Shown: one piece after another, positions 1-12,734 of the stretch
Layout of the letters: the number at the start of each line of letters is the position of its first letter
Numbering within the stretch: position 1 is the first letter of the stretch
Assembly: GCA_036250195.1 (NCBI GenBank)
Contig: JAVHZZ010000008.1
Coordinates: 14,968,434-15,032,433 of the forward strand
DNA: 64,000 nucleotides
Direction: 5' to 3'
Origin: Mixophyes australis
Lineage: Eukaryota; Chordata; Amphibia; Anura; Limnodynastidae
Translations under genes and position numbers: made by a program
Notes under the pieces: generated by a model
Seen by the model: the letters and a program-made list of their open reading frames with translations, nothing else
What the model was told of the DNA's origin: nothing
The model's database searches: none

Positions 1-699
1 AGATCTGCCTGCACTGCTGGTTGGTCCAACGTTTATAGAGATTTTTAGTCCGGTTATAAAATGAAACGATATCATGCACTTTGGAACGATAAAACATGAT
101 CGTGGGAGAATACACACTAATGGAATATCGGACCTAATAGTCGTTTATCGTGTGATTGGCACGATAATCGGGTGAATTCCTGTAGTGTGTACCCAGCCTT
201 ACTCTGTGACTTGCAACTGACTTCCATGCATGTCTTAAACTCCTGCGCATCAAAGCTGGCATCTCACCAGGAGACAGAAAACGGGGTTGTACTCACATTA
301 CCCAGCATCCCACAGCATAGAACTGAAAGCTGAGGACCAGCACGAGTTTGACCTGTTTTTAACCACTCTTAGGCAGGGACAGAGCCCAGGGGTAGCTCCA
401 TATATAAATATAGCAATAACCACCAAGGTTGCCAGGTCAGCTCTGTCATGTTTAAAAATTACAATATTTGTCTTTTAATGCGTACCTGACTCATATACAC
501 ATTTTTCAGCAGTTTGTGTAAGAGATGAGAGTGGCACCATTTCAGTTGCCACCTCAGGCAGTAGGTTGGTTAGACTCACCGTCTCTCAACGTATTGCAAT
601 GCAGGATACGTTTGGACATGTACCCAACTCTTTGACAGAATGTAACATATTTAAAACTGTACTTGTTGACAGTGCTAACTCTGACAGCTATTTGGGCTT
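1..699. other. Unassigned non-coding DNA
   Basis: No credible coding exon or complete repeat is visible. The phrase GTAGTGTGTACCCAGCC near 181-196 looks like the end of an old interspersed repeat, but it could not be classed. Confidence 0.4.
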
Positions 700-873
700 T
701 GCTGTGGCAGAGTGGTCAGCATTGCAGACTGATGGCACTGGGGGTCATGGGTTCAATTCCAACCAGGGCCCTAATGTGTGGAGATTGAATGTTCCCCCTG
801 TATTTCCTCAGGGTGCTCCAGTTTCCTCCCACAATCCAAAGACATACTGAAAGGGTATACCATGTGACCTGCC
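700..873 (+). mobile_element. Diverged 5' part of a tRNA-headed SINE
   Basis: It carries a tRNA-like A-box region (GTGGCAGAGTGGTCAGC) and B-box (GGGTTCAATTCC), followed by the body phrase TTTCCTCCCACAATCCAAAG shared with the other SINE copies here. It ends where the hAT-like element's target duplication begins (874) and does not resume afterwards. Confidence 0.65.
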
Positions 874-881
874 TGCAGGAG

Positions 882-1326
882 CAGGGCCGTCTTTCCCATT
901 GGGCACGCTGGGCAGGTGCCCAGGGGCCTGCAGCCCAGGGGGGCCCTCCGGAGGCAGAAAAAAAAAGAAAACCCTGAAAAAAAAGAAGAAAATACTTACC
1001 GGGCTGTCAGCTGGCGATCCGGCTCCCTCCCTGGTCTCCTCCTCTGTCGCGCTGGCAGTGCATGTCGGGCGTGAAGTCATCACGCCCGCCCAACATCCAT
1101 TGCAAAGCGCGACGGAGGAGGAGACCAGGGAGGGAGCCGGATCACCAGCTGACAGCCCGGTAAGTATTTTCTTCTTTTTTTTCAGGGTTTTCTTTTTCCT
1201 GCCTCCGACGGGCCCCCCTGGGCTGCAGGGCCCATATATATAATCATTATTTTTTTATTTTTGTATATATAGGGGCCCTGGTGCACTGCTGTGCCCGGGG
1301 CCCAAGAGGTTCTTTAGAGGGCCCTG
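882..1326. mobile_element. Non-autonomous hAT-like fold-back element
   Basis: The ends are CAGGGCCGTCT and (reversed) CAGGGCCCTCT. Perfect 8-bp target duplications TGCAGGAG flank it at 874-881 and 1327-1334. Eight-base duplications and CAGGG termini are typical of hAT transposons. Inside, roughly 940-1055 and 1115-1220 are inverted copies of each other and would form a hairpin of about 100 bp. No transposase is encoded. Confidence 0.8.
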
Positions 1327-1334
1327 TGCAGGAG

Positions 1335-2203
1335 GCCATGGTTCCCCCATTCTAATCAGATTGGGAGCAACCAACTGGGTGGCTGAACGCAGTGTGCATA
1401 TCTACAGCGCACTTCAGGGGCAGGATGCCAGGTATAATGGACCAACAGCCTGCCACTTGTAACCACCCCCCTAAATATGTCTTACATTTACCATAAGGGG
1501 AGATGGAGGCTGTCTTTATTGCGCATAACATTTCTGTGTGCTTAAAGCTTATTTGTATATTGGGCAAAGTGTGCCTAGGAGGAAACCCCTCCTATGTCAT
1601 GTCTGAGCTGGTGCAAAAGTGTTTTTGCAGAATGGAACTAGCTGTGCGCTCTTTCGGAAGGAAAAGGACGCCCATAATAATAATGCACACTCTCCTCCAT
1701 TTTATATCATTTTAATAATCTTGCTGTAGAAAATGACAACACGTTTTTGTACAGGTCTAAATAAAAAAAAAACTGATATATCTATACAAGGAATACCTCT
1801 CCCTTCCCCTCGGACAGTGTATAATTGAACTACTCCGCGAATCATGCTAACTTGCTGTTTTATGCTTCCACCAACCCATATGCTCCTGTGCAAATCAAAG
1901 TAACTCATTGCAACCAGTTATATTCTTCTCTTACTCTCAAACACTACAAGAACAATTATAAAATCATTTTTCTGCGCACCTTTCTTCATAAATGTTCTCC
2001 ATTGTTTGTTGTGTATTCCAGACAACTCTGATGTTCCATAAAGCCCCAATTTGATGTATTATAGGGTCACGGTTTTCCCAGGATATTACTAGTTTTTATA
2101 ACTTTGATTTGTAATCAGTAATATCTGAAAATGCAAATTTCTGCTCACAATCAACGCAGAGTATGAAGCTTAGTTAATATAATGGTACACGTAGAACATT
2201 TGT
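1335..2203. other. Unassigned non-coding DNA
   Basis: AT-rich DNA with short chance ORFs only. No recognisable repeat or exon. Confidence 0.4.
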
Positions 2204-2522
2204 GGGCAGCATGGTGGCTCAGTGGTTAACACTTCTGCCTCACAGCACTGCGGTCGAGAGTTTGATTCCTGATCATGATCTGTGTGGAGTTTGTATGTTC
2301 TCCCCGTGTTTGCGTGGGTTTCCTCTGGGTGCTCTGGTTTTCTTCCACACTCCAAAAACATACTGGTAGGTTAATTGGCTGCTATTAAATTGACCATAGT
2401 CTCTTACGGTGTGTATTATGGAATTTAGAAGGTAAGCTCCAATGGGGCAGGGACTGATGTGAGTTCCCTGTACAGCGCTGCGGAATTAGTGGCGCTATAT
2501 CAATAGCTGCTGATGATGATAA
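2204..2522 (+). mobile_element. tRNA-headed SINE with L2-type tail
   Basis: The tRNA-like head (GGTGGCTCAGTGGTTAACAC) is followed by the B-box-like GAGTTTGATTCC, the body CCACACTCCAAAAACATACT, and the tail CAGCGCTGCGGAATTAGTGG, then a GATGAT repeat. The layout is like V-SINEs: a polymerase III head, a conserved core and a LINE2-like 3' end. Confidence 0.85.
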
Positions 2523-3565
2523 GTGAGTCTTAGGTGCTTTTTGTACCATGTTATTAAATAAGTCCCAGGGTATTACAGCTAATCAGAAGACTGGTTAGGC
2601 AGGGAATGATACATTGCATAACATGCATCCCAGATAGCTACTAAGAAAGCTAAGGGAATATTTTGTTTTCTGCTCTCTCTTCCCTTTTGAGTACCCCTCT
2701 CTCCCAGTGCATCATCTGTTAATGTCACAATACTTGAAAGTCCAAGTGGAGTAAGCTACTTAGAAGGAACTCCCTAATGAACAATCAAATGGACCTTTTC
2801 TTCTACGCCCCTGGGTCACTCTACTTGTTGTTTTGCTATAGATCATTCTCTTTAATGTTTGTAAAATCAGCCTCCATTCATAATCGCCCGGCCTACGTGC
2901 TTAAGTAATGGTCTCCATTAATTATCGTTAATACAGTGCGAGACGATACCTGTCTCCTACACAGAGTTGCCATATTTTGAGATGAGCCAATACTCGGTCT
3001 ATGAACTCACTGGGAACAAGCGACATAACTATTCCTAGTGATTTGATAGGTTGCCTTCCCCTGACTGTTTACTCAGCTCACAGAGCGACTGCGATCATCT
3101 CTGTCTGGGAAACAGGTGTCCTTTAAGATCCGCTCCTGGTATGTGAGACAGAAAATCTCTTTGTGACCTCATGCTGTATTTATAGTAATGGGCGTTCAGG
3201 AAGCGATAGAACCTGGTGGAGCACATCTGCCAGGTGATAGTTCTCTGCAAGCTACTCCTGGGCCATTGTTCTCCGCAGGGTCACAGAGAACAGTGAGAAA
3301 CAGCCTGAAAGTTAATACTGGAAAGGAATTAAGGGGAACCACTTGCTGTAAATGGCAGTGAATCTAAATGACAATTAAAAAAAAAATAGATGGAAGACAA
3401 TGGTTCCCTTTTCTGTATACTATATTACACAGGTATTGCTTTTTAAACTCTTGCATTTGCTACATTCCTGTACAGTATATATTCCAATATTTAAATACAT
3501 TTTCGTTGCTGTCGGTCACATACCTCCTAACACACTCTGTAACATGACCACAGTCCCATCTCGTG
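2523..3565. other. Unassigned non-coding DNA
   Basis: Nothing recognisable as gene or repeat, apart from a possible MITE end (CACATACCTCC) near 3518. Confidence 0.35.
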
Positions 3566-3907
3566 CATCATCATCAGCATCAGAATTTTATATAGCGTCA
3601 CTAATTCCGCAGCGCTGTATAGAGAACTCACTCACATCAGTCACTGCCCCATTGGAGCTTACAGTCTAAACTACCTAATATACACACACAGACAGAGAAA
3701 GACAGACAGACTAGGGTCAATTTGTTAGCAGCCAATTAACCTACCAGTATGTTTTTGAAGTGTGGGAGAAAACTGGAGCACCCGGAGGAAACCCACGCAA
3801 ACACGGGGAGAACATTCAAACTCCACACAGATAAGGCCATGGTCAGGAATCGAACTCATGACCCCAGTGCTGTGAGGCAGAAGTGCTAACCACTTAGCCA
3901 CCGTGGG
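3566..3907 (-). mobile_element. tRNA-headed SINE, reverse orientation
   Basis: It begins with the CATCATCAT tail and ends with the reverse of the tRNA-like head (CTAACCACTTAGCCACCGTG). It contains the shared core AACCTACCAGTATGTTTTTG. Nearly full length. Confidence 0.85.
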
Positions 3908-4821
3908 GATATCCTATACAGTGTCTCCAATTAAAGGCATATCTACTGTTGTAGCAAGGGTTGCAGCTACTGTGTGCTGGCAGCTAGTTGGGGGCACTTT
4001 TTAAGGCTAGAGTGAATTGAGCGCACCACGGAACGCTGTTCCGGCACTTATTTTGTTACCGGGAACTGCATTTAGTCACATCCATCTTTGCTCTCCCCTG
4101 CTAGCAGTCACTGCTCAGCTTCTCTCTTCCTAATACTCAGTACAGTAGCTGAGTGTTGAGCTGGTGTGAGCAGGGGCACTGATAGAGTGTCCTTCTTGAG
4201 CCTCTCAGCCAATCACACCATGCCAATCCTTAACCCAATACACTATATGGCACACGTATGTTCTGCACACGCTAACTGGAGACGAATTATGTTGTTCAAG
4301 TTCCTCCAGCACAGTCTCTTGGCTGGTAAAGCCCGCCAATTGTTGGCATAGCTGGTATAACATGGATGAGCAGGGATAACATTTATAAGTGGGGGATGTG
4401 AAAAGAGAATAACATGGATGGATAAGGGAGGAGAGAGGAAAATAACTTGGATGAGTGGAGAAGGTGAGAAGAAAATAACATACCACCTGTCAAAACCTCA
4501 TGTGTTTATGTGGTTTTTTTTTCACCCTTGACCTGTAATGCCCTCCCCTCCCCATTTGTACATGATTGTCCTTTCAAAACTTAAAAAACACTTGTAAAAG
4601 CATTTGTTTTAAATTATTTTAAATAGGTGTTATTATTTGCTGCTTTTCAGCGTTTCTTATTTTATTTATGATCTTGTACTTTTTTCAAAACTTACTACCT
4701 ACCTACTTAAATAATTTCACTTTTATGTTTCAGCTATGCTAAGCAAGTAAACCACAATTTTTAACGATGAGTTGGTCACTAGGTGGCAGAGTTCTATTAG
4801 TTTCTACAAAATAAACTAGAC
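3908..4821. other. Unassigned non-coding DNA
   Basis: No exon or repeat recognised. Short ORFs on both strands look like chance. Confidence 0.35.
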
Positions 4822-5484
4822 TAAAGGTGTCTCTACACTGGTTGCCTGTTTTCTACAGAATCCAATATAAAATACTTTTACTAACCTACAAAGCCGTCAA
4901 CAAAGCTGCACCAACATACATCTCCTCTCTTGTCTCAAAATATCTCCCAACTCGGCAACTCCGTTCTGCACAAGATCTGCGTCTCTCACCCACCCTCATT
5001 ACATCCTCACATTCCCGGTTACAGGACTTTTTTTGGGCTGCACCCACTCTATGGAATTCTCTCCCTTGCACAATAAGACTCTCCACTGGTCTACAAACTT
5101 TCAAGCGCTCTCTGAAAACCCATCTCTTCAGACAAGCTTATAATATTCCTCAACCACCCTCTTAACCTCACTACATTACCCTATTACCATCCGTTACACA
5201 ATTTCACACAAGACAACTACCCCCTGACCAACATTGTTGTGTGACAGGATCATTTAGCTTATGAGTCACTTTTACCTTTGCAGTCTGGCTGAGCTGAAAT
5301 GCAAATTGTAGACTTAACCTCATGTATCAAACTCCCATTGTCCCATAGATTGTAAGCTTGCGAGCAGGGCCTTCTCACCTCTTTGTCTGTTTTACCCAGT
5401 TTGTTTATTAGTTTACTATGTTTGTCCCCAATTGTAAAGCGCTACGGAATATGTTGGCGCTATATAAATAAATGAAGATGATAG
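4822..5484 (+). mobile_element. L2-clade LINE, 5'-truncated 3' end
   Basis: The first part encodes the end of the L2 reverse transcriptase ORF, including LHWLPVFYRIQYKILLLTYK, APTYISSLV, AAPTLWNSLP and FKRSLKTHLF. A stop closes it at 5163-5165. About 300 bp of 3' UTR follows, ending in TGTAAAGCGCTACGGAATAT and GGCGCTATATAAATAAATGA. The 5' end is cut off at about 4822, as is usual for LINE insertions. The tail matches the SINE tails in this window. Confidence 0.88.
4827..5165 (+). pseudogene. L2 reverse transcriptase C-terminal fragment
   Basis: A 112-codon open segment covering only the region after the polymerase domain. The SLHWLPV, YRIQYKIL and LWNSLP motifs identify it. It has no catalytic residues and no natural start, and is a remnant carried by the truncated LINE. 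Confidence 0.85.
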
Positions 5485-7267
5485 ATGCAGAACATCCGAA
5501 TCCGACACGTTACACTGATCATTTATAGACCAGTATAATCAAAGGAACAAAATCCTTGTAAGTAAATATTAAAAGTCATACGTAGGCAGGAATTTTGCTG
5601 GTTATGTTCTGCGGGTAATTCGTTTTCAATTGGCCTCGTATAATAATAATTTGTCTTAGCCGTTGCCGCCACCAGCAAACATTTCCTAGAACAAAGACTT
5701 GTGTGTGGGCGCGTACTGTGCCTGTTATTGGGGTAATTTGTCACTGACAGAACCTTGACGGCTTTTTAATGGGGTGTTTCAGTGTTTATGTCTGGGGGCT
5801 GGACTCTTTAGTTTATGTAGTTTATATGCCCGCGCTTTGCTTTATTTTGCACATTTATGACATTGTAAAAAAATAAAATAGCTTTAATGTCCTGTAAAAA
5901 TAGTGCTCTTCCCGTTTGTAAGTTTCAAAGCTGTAAATAAATAAATTCCGGAACAATCTTCACATGCGAGAACAAAAATCCTTACGTAGTTTTTATTGTC
6001 CTTATGGTATTACAGAGTTATTCCATTTAGTCATAAAAGATTAGCAACATTGATATATATATATAGCAGCATGATCTTCTCTCTTCCATCCATGCTGTGT
6101 AAAGGGCTATTCCACCGTCAGATAACTTTACTGTACATAACTTTCTGCAAAAAGCGTCTTTTGTATTATTCAGCATTCTTCTGTTCATTTTAGCAATGTC
6201 TTTATACCATGGGGCAACATTATTTAATTTGATGCCCTGGGATACACCCAAAGCTGATGTCTTGATACAATTGTATCCAATGCAGATATTGCAGCTGTTT
6301 TTTTTTCCACAAGACAACAAAGGCAATAAAAATAAATGTTGTACCTTGTAAAATGTACTGTGTGTGATACACAAAAGTCTTTAACATTATGTTTATACTT
6401 AAATACTCTCTGAAAAGCCGTTTTGTTATTAGAGCTCTCCCTGCTCTCATCTGTGATGATGGTGGGGTAAAGTGACTGTGGGAACCAATAGCTTATCGGT
6501 GCATGCAAGCAGGCCCCGCCCTCTCCTAGGCTGTTGTCAAAGGAAGGAGGGGGGGGGGGGGCAAGAAGCAGCCACACTGGGTCTGGAGATTGCTATCTAT
6601 ATACACACACATTATAAATATATATATATATACTTGCCATTGGTATAATCTGTTAGAGAGATGACACATTTTCACATGATGTATCTGTGCTGAGAATTAG
6701 ACATTGTTTGGTGTAACAATACATTATATTTCAGGGAAATAATACAAGGTCCATTTAGGTCACTGTAGTAAATCCCTGTGCTGTATTTTGTCAGTATGTG
6801 AACGGATGAATACTGGGTCTTGCACATTTGTGTACGTGTCCCCCCCATCCCATTACATCTGCTTCTACTCTCTCCTTGGAGAAGTCCCTGCTGTGACTGT
6901 ACAGTGCAGGGTGAGGACTCTTGCTGGGAATCTTTTTTCTTCACTAGTTCAGAGGTCAGTGAGTGGGAAGAAGGCAGAATAACAGACATTGATTTCCCTA
7001 AGGGAAGGTTTATTGGTCATTATGGTTCTTTAAAATGTTTATTACTCATGAATTCCTTTAAACGAAATTCCAGGGGGAGGGGGTACGTTAATTGTACTCT
7101 GTGAAAATATAATACATTTCACCAGATGACCAATTAGATGACAAAAATGAATTGAGGGGAACTATCAAGAAATTATTGACTTAAGTATATGATTTTATTA
7201 ATTGGGTTATCTAATTTGGGACACCCCTGCTTTATACTTTGTGCCACCTTTCCTCAAGGATAAATTT
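5485..7267. other. Unassigned non-coding DNA
   Basis: It holds short simple repeats: a G run near 6548-6561 and TA/CA runs near 6595-6632. The remainder shows no exon or repeat I can name. ORFs on the minus strand around 6220-6577 lack any recognisable motif. Confidence 0.35.
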
Positions 7268-7335
7268 CATCAACATCATCATCAACATTTATTTATATAG
7301 CACCAGCAAATTCCGTAGGGCTTTACAATTTTATG
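7268..7335 (-). mobile_element. L2-type LINE/SINE tail fragment
   Basis: Reverse copy of the CATCATCAACATTTATTTAT, TAGCACCAGCAAATTCCGTA and CTTTACAATT tail found on the L2 at 4822-5484. Confidence 0.7.
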
Positions 7336-7947
7336 TGACTCCTTTCCCTTGAGCCCCTACAATTACCTACGAATCAGCGCTGTTTGCAAGGCAGGAAAGA
7401 AGAATTTCTTAAGCTCCTGAATGCAGACCTGTATGTAACACCTGATTTGACAATTGCCTTCCAATCAGAAGCCACATTCATTGACACACCTCTAGTCCAT
7501 AGAAAATCCCACCCCATAAAATCGTACAGTCTTCTGCTTTGCAAAGGCTATTTTTAGCTAGGCATCTCATAACATTGCTTTGTGCAAGTGACACTAAGGG
7601 GTTGGTGGACAAAAGTGGACATCCCCTTTAAACTTTTGGACATTGTGAAAATAAATGAGCAATCTTCAGAGAAGAGCAGTCTGCAGAGAAGGGAGAATGA
7701 CAGTTACAAATTAACACAAATTTCCAGCACAAATGTTCATCATGAATTAGTGTTTCATGTACGTTAGTATCAGAAAATGTTAATTCCGGATGGCAAGTCT
7801 ACTGTAAATTACGCTGAAACATTACTTACAGTAAAACAAAATAGTAATAGTTTGTAAAGCTCTCTTTGTTAGGTAAAACAATGACACTCAATGCCATGTT
7901 ACTAATTAGTTTATATTAGGGGACAGAGACTTTGTCACAAAAGTTAT

Positions 7948-8265
7948 GGGCAGCACAGTGGCTCAGTGGTTAGCACTTCTGACTCACAGCACTGGGGTCA
8001 CGAGTTCAATTCCAGACGATGCCCTTATCTGTGAGGAGATTGTATGTTCTCCCTGTGTTTGCGTGGGTTTCCTCCGGGTGCTCCGGTTTCCTCCCACACT
8101 CCAAAAACATACTGGTAGGTTAATTGGCTGCTATCAAAATTGACCCGTGTGTGTGTTAAGAATTTAGACTGTAAGCTCCAATGGGGCAGGGACTGATGGG
8201 AGTGAGTTCTCTGTACAGCCCTGTGGAATCAGTGGCGCTATATAAATAAATGATGATGATGATGG
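7948..8265 (+). mobile_element. tRNA-headed SINE with L2-type tail
   Basis: A well-preserved full-length copy. The A-box-like CAGTGGCTCAGTGGTTAGC and B-box-like GAGTTCAATTCC head are followed by the core, then GGCGCTATATAAATAAATGA and a GAT repeat. Confidence 0.88.
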
Positions 8266-10156
8266 AGTTGTTGCTTGATGGCACACAATATCTGCAGTCA
8301 CACACTTATTTTGGAAATATGACACCAAGTCCTAGTTCTTCATTTTAATACTGCTGAGCTGTTAACACATTTTTTTTCGGCTGACGTCTCACATTCTAAT
8401 ACAGACAAAACTGACATAGTTGGTATATCAGCGTGTTCCGACAGGCAAATTATCTTGCGTAAGGCTTGTCAAAATTCATACAGTTCTTTATTATAACCAG
8501 TTGGGCTGAGTCACTATAGATTGGCACTTGTGTGGTCAGCTTTCATCCACCCCCCTGGACTTAACTGCACTAGTAATAATGTTACACATGTAACTATTTT
8601 GTTTTCTTTCTTGGTTACATGACAGATTTTGGCAAAACAGCAGGACAATTGCAGCAACGTGGTCATTTGGCGCGGCACTCCCTTTAAATTACAGAGTGTG
8701 GTTTACTGGAAGATGCAATTGTCATTGTAACCCAAGCTTCAGAGCTAATTATGCAGATACACCAGAAAGACAGAACTTTCAGGATTCTATAAAAGAAAGC
8801 TGAGCAGAAAATGTATTTAAAGATGTTTTCCATGTTTCCTACTATTATAGGAAAAAGATCGCATCTAGCGTAGTTCTTGGAAAACTCTTTAAATCACAAA
8901 CAGACCGGTTTAGATTAGAAGTGAACAATCTTTGGCTCTACCGTTGAACCACTGCTCTCATCACCCTCAACCAGACTGAGAAACGTCTGCGCAGCCGACT
9001 TTCTGCCTGCGCAGCTCAAGAGGTTTTGATGACATGCCAAGTGGCACAAGAAAATACTGGCACTGGCAGCCTGTCAGATCTTGGTGTAAGACTTTGTTCT
9101 GAATTACATGTAGTTGTGAAACATTAAACGCCTTCTTTGTTAATAAGGGAATCCAAGAAAAAGTCTCATAATAAATACTAAGTACTTATCCAGGAAGGAG
9201 AGAAGCTTGCAGTATCGCTGATGCCAAACAGCGGACATAGGGCTGTTGAGTGAAAAACGTACCATGTTGTTTTGAACTGTGCAGTAATATAGAGTACTAC
9301 AAATGCACACAGATCATCCAACTTGCCTAAGCTTAGGGTTGTGGTGGAGTTTAAGGAGCTCAATGCCCTTCACAGCAAATAATATAATAAAACTGAAAGT
9401 ATTGACAACGTCTTAGTTATTAGTCTATTACAATCAGCAATATCCAATAACCAGATTGTTTACTAGATCTATGTAATTGGTTTAAATAGATTTAATGCTC
9501 AGGCTAGGGGTTGTGATTGAAGGTGTGTAAATCGCTCTATTGTTGCCCTCTGTGAATGTGTATAGCTGGAGTGTAAGAAACTTGTTCCCAAAAAATTAAA
9601 TCCATATGTATTGCGGCTTTGAAATAATTGACAAGTCATCCAGTGAGAACTGTTTTGCAATTAGTTTAACCTGTAACTGATTACAGTCTTTAGTTTGTTG
9701 ACTGTGGAGTTACTCCTACCTTGAATCATCCAAATATACTATATGCAAATATCTGGATAATGGGCAAAGTTTTGCTATCCCTAGTGTGATTGAACTGCTG
9801 CCAGTTTCTCAGAAGAAGCTACCTGTAGATCCCTGTAGAGACATTCAAATGTGTTCTGAGTGTCCTACAATATATTTAAATGTTGTGCTGCTTGTAATAC
9901 ACTTCTGTTACATCCAGTTACTGAGAAGTTTTTGCAGCCTGGATCTCTCCTGTTATTGCATCACTCAAATGACCAGTGACTATGAAATAAATGTTCGTCA
10001 AATTACGAAGTTCAAATAAATACATATAAATATATATAAAAGCTTCCTACAGGGACTAATATGCAGTCTTGTTATCTGACTCGTTGCAAAACATTGATAT
10101 TGTATTTTTATCAGCCATTTCAGCTATTTAAGGCTTATTACTTATAAATCTCTCAA
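8266..10156. other. Unassigned non-coding DNA
   Basis: No coding exon, tRNA or identifiable repeat is visible in this stretch of about 1.9 kb. Confidence 0.4.
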
Positions 10157-10174
10157 ATAAATAAATAAATATAA

Positions 10175-10210
<36 letters not shown>
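10157..10210. repeat. (TAAA)/(AT)n microsatellite, left block
   Basis: AAAT/TAAA units grade into pure AT dinucleotides immediately before a MITE. A second AT block follows the MITE at 10484-10536. Confidence 0.9.
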
Positions 10211-10212
<2 letters not shown>

Positions 10213-10481
10213 TACTTGCCTACTTTGGGCAACTTCTTTCAGGGAGAGGGGCGTGACTGGAAGGTGGGAGGGGGCGGGGCGTGACCAAACACGTCATTTG
10301 GCCCCGCCCCCGTGATGGGAATGCCGTTTTGTTGCGGGGGCGGGGCCAAAATGACGCAAATTTACCACGAATCACATAATTTTGAGATGCCAGTAGCGGG
10401 ATGCGGGAGATTTGCCAGCTCTCCCGGGAGTCCGTGAGACTGACCCGAATTTCTGGAGTCTCCCGGACATGTTGGCAAGTA

Positions 10482-10483
<2 letters not shown>
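10211..10483. mobile_element. CATACTTGCC-ended hAT-like MITE within an AT microsatellite
   Basis: The termini are CATACTTGCC and GGCAAGTATG, with TCCCGG and GGGGCGGGGCC motifs inside, as in five other copies in the window. Both flanks read ATATATAT, which fits an 8-bp duplication but cannot be separated from the microsatellite. Confidence 0.75.

Positions 10484-10536
<53 letters not shown>
10484..10536. repeat. (AT)n microsatellite, right block
   Basis: About 26 AT units directly after the MITE. Confidence 0.9.
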
Positions 10537-10540
<4 letters not shown>

Positions 10541-11997
10541 TCTCCTGCGGGCCTTCCTGCTTTGTTGTCAGATATGTTTGTTATAGCTTGTTGTAACACT
10601 TGTTTGAATTCCTGCTGATATGTTATTACAGATAGGTGTCTCTTTCTTTGATTAAATGTAATGTTTTAACTTATTACTGATAATAAGAGTAAGGTGTGGC
10701 CCTACTGATGGTTAGAGGGGCCCCTGTATCAGGTTGCCTATCACTGATATAAACTATCTAAATATAATTACAGGTGTTTGTTTCACAACAAAAACTTTAA
10801 AGAAAAATCCGCTCATTTTTTTAAATGTATATTCCCCCTTAATAAAATAATTAGACAGTTATTGTTATTATATGTTCTCCCGCCTTCTAGAGAAAATAAC
10901 CCTATATCAATGTTGCTTCTAAACCTGAGATGGAGCTCAAATCTTTTAAATGGACAGACCGCCCATGAGAGGCAGCGATTGTGACATCTTACATACAGGT
11001 CTCTGAGAGTGGGTACAACTCTTAGTGGGTAAGTCCCTTACCCATTCCGTACAAACTCTGACCACAAATGGTTAATTTTTTGTGGTAACCCCACCTCTTT
11101 TTTTTAAAGCCTGTGAATTGGGATGTCCCGTCAAAATCGCAACAGATGGAAAGATTGCTATGCGTAATCTGTTTCCACAATGATCCAAAAATTTCAGCTG
11201 ACATAGCAAGAATAATGTGAAAAGTGATACAAAGCAGCAGAACCTTGCAGGAAGCTTCAGCTGCTAATAGTTTATACGTTGTTGCAACAATGTTGCAGCT
11301 GTCTGCAAAACAGTTAACCCTTACTGCTTGCAGTGGACAAATTGTGTTTTCTTTTTTTAATTGACCTTTTTTAAAAAACTGTTTCCCCTATCCCATTGGC
11401 ATTACATGCCAATCCGTAGGAAGTGACAGATTCATCAGGAATTCTAGCAGTTTAAAAAGGAAGGGGACCATTGCAGAGTTGGGGGATTAGGCATGAAAGG
11501 GGATTTATGAAAGTTTGCCTTTGTTTTCTAACATAGGCCTGATTTAGCGTTAAGGGCTAAAGATTGCAAGTTTCCACCTGGACAATCCATGGCGCAGTGA
11601 TAGGGGGACAAGTGCAATTCTTTTGCATGCAGGGACAACACGGACAACGTTTGCCTGGAGCACACAAAGACTGAGCAGCTTTATTTTTGCACTGCAATTT
11701 AGAGTTGAGCCAGCATGCTCCCGCCTAAATCTGTCCCCACTTTTTAAATTTGCCCCCCACCCCTACAAGGCAAAATGGTTTGGTCGAGATGCTAAATTGC
11801 ACATTCTTGTTGGGTCAACTTTATACCCCAAGTGGTCTATTTATCTTTGGTGGCTAGTGGGCGTAAGGATCAGTATGTAGCGCTGCATACTGCAGTGATA
11901 CAAGATATACTGGCGCTAAAATGTATCAAGCAAGGGCTCATTGGCGATCTTCCCTCCCAAACTAACTAAACTCTTCTTCACCAGCAGCCTATTGCAC
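10537..11997. other. Mostly unassigned; diverged repeat near 11620-11850
   Basis: The stretch 11620-11850 weakly matches the unclassified family at 12735, 14543 and 19875 (AGCTTTATTTTTGCACTG, TAAATCTGTCCCCACTTTTT). The rest shows nothing recognisable. Confidence 0.4.
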
Positions 11998-12296
11998 CAT
12001 AGGCAAACCGAGGGGGGTTTTCTAGTGCCTGGAAACCCCACTCCAAGCCTGCAGCACTGTATAATTGAGGTGACTGGACCCTGCCCCCGCTTCACACGGC
12101 TCTGCTTGAGAAGGGAGAGCTGCGTGCACCTAACAGTAGTACACGCAGCATTGCCCATGTATATTATGGGGATAGGAAGAGTTGGAGAGCAGCCAAGCAC
12201 TGTCTAATATTATAGCCACGCCCCCATGCATGCTGGTCATGCCCACTGGCAGCGCTGTGTGGAAACCCCCGTCGACAAAACCTGTGTTTGCCCCTG
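11998..12296 (-). mobile_element. CAGGGGCAAAC-ended non-autonomous element, reverse orientation
   Basis: It runs from CATAGGCAAACCGAGG to GTGTTTGCCCCTG. It is the reverse of the elements at 40480-40780 and 56930-57239. The termini resemble hAT ends, but no clean target duplication was found. Confidence 0.65.
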
Positions 12297-12734
12297 TGCG
12301 CATATACTTATTTGATTGCTACAACTTTCACCTGTCTGAGTGCTGTGAGTCATAGTTTTCATTGTGTTTGTTTCCTTTCAGTGATAAGATTTGGCTGATG
12401 TGAGTCACCATGGAGGCAGTAGCAGCAGGCAAAGCCTGTTCTGCAATAAAATCAATTACATTGTTAGACAAGTTTTGAACAAAGCTCAGCACAATGAACC
12501 ATTACTGACCTGCAAAATCTGACTTTTTTTAAGTGCTCCAAATAATATGTTATTTTTTAAACAATGAAATGAATGGAAAGACTGAAAGCGCTATTTAAGT
12601 CTTATTAAACGTGAGATCTTTACGGTCAGGTTACAATACAATACACAGGTTGTTTGAGCGCTGTTTCCAAACTGCTCATTCATATATCCCCATCTTTCTC
12701 TGAATTTCCTGGTTATTATAGATAAACCCCTTGA

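Noticed and set aside
1000..1240. CpG-rich region as GIPC2 first exon or promoter
   Set aside because: It is the hairpin of a hAT-like element with target duplications, and no GH1-like peptide (FHTQLAHGS-type) is encoded.
7948..8143. tRNA gene
   Set aside because: A and B box-like motifs are present, but the cloverleaf is not intact and the sequence continues into a SINE body; eight other copies exist.
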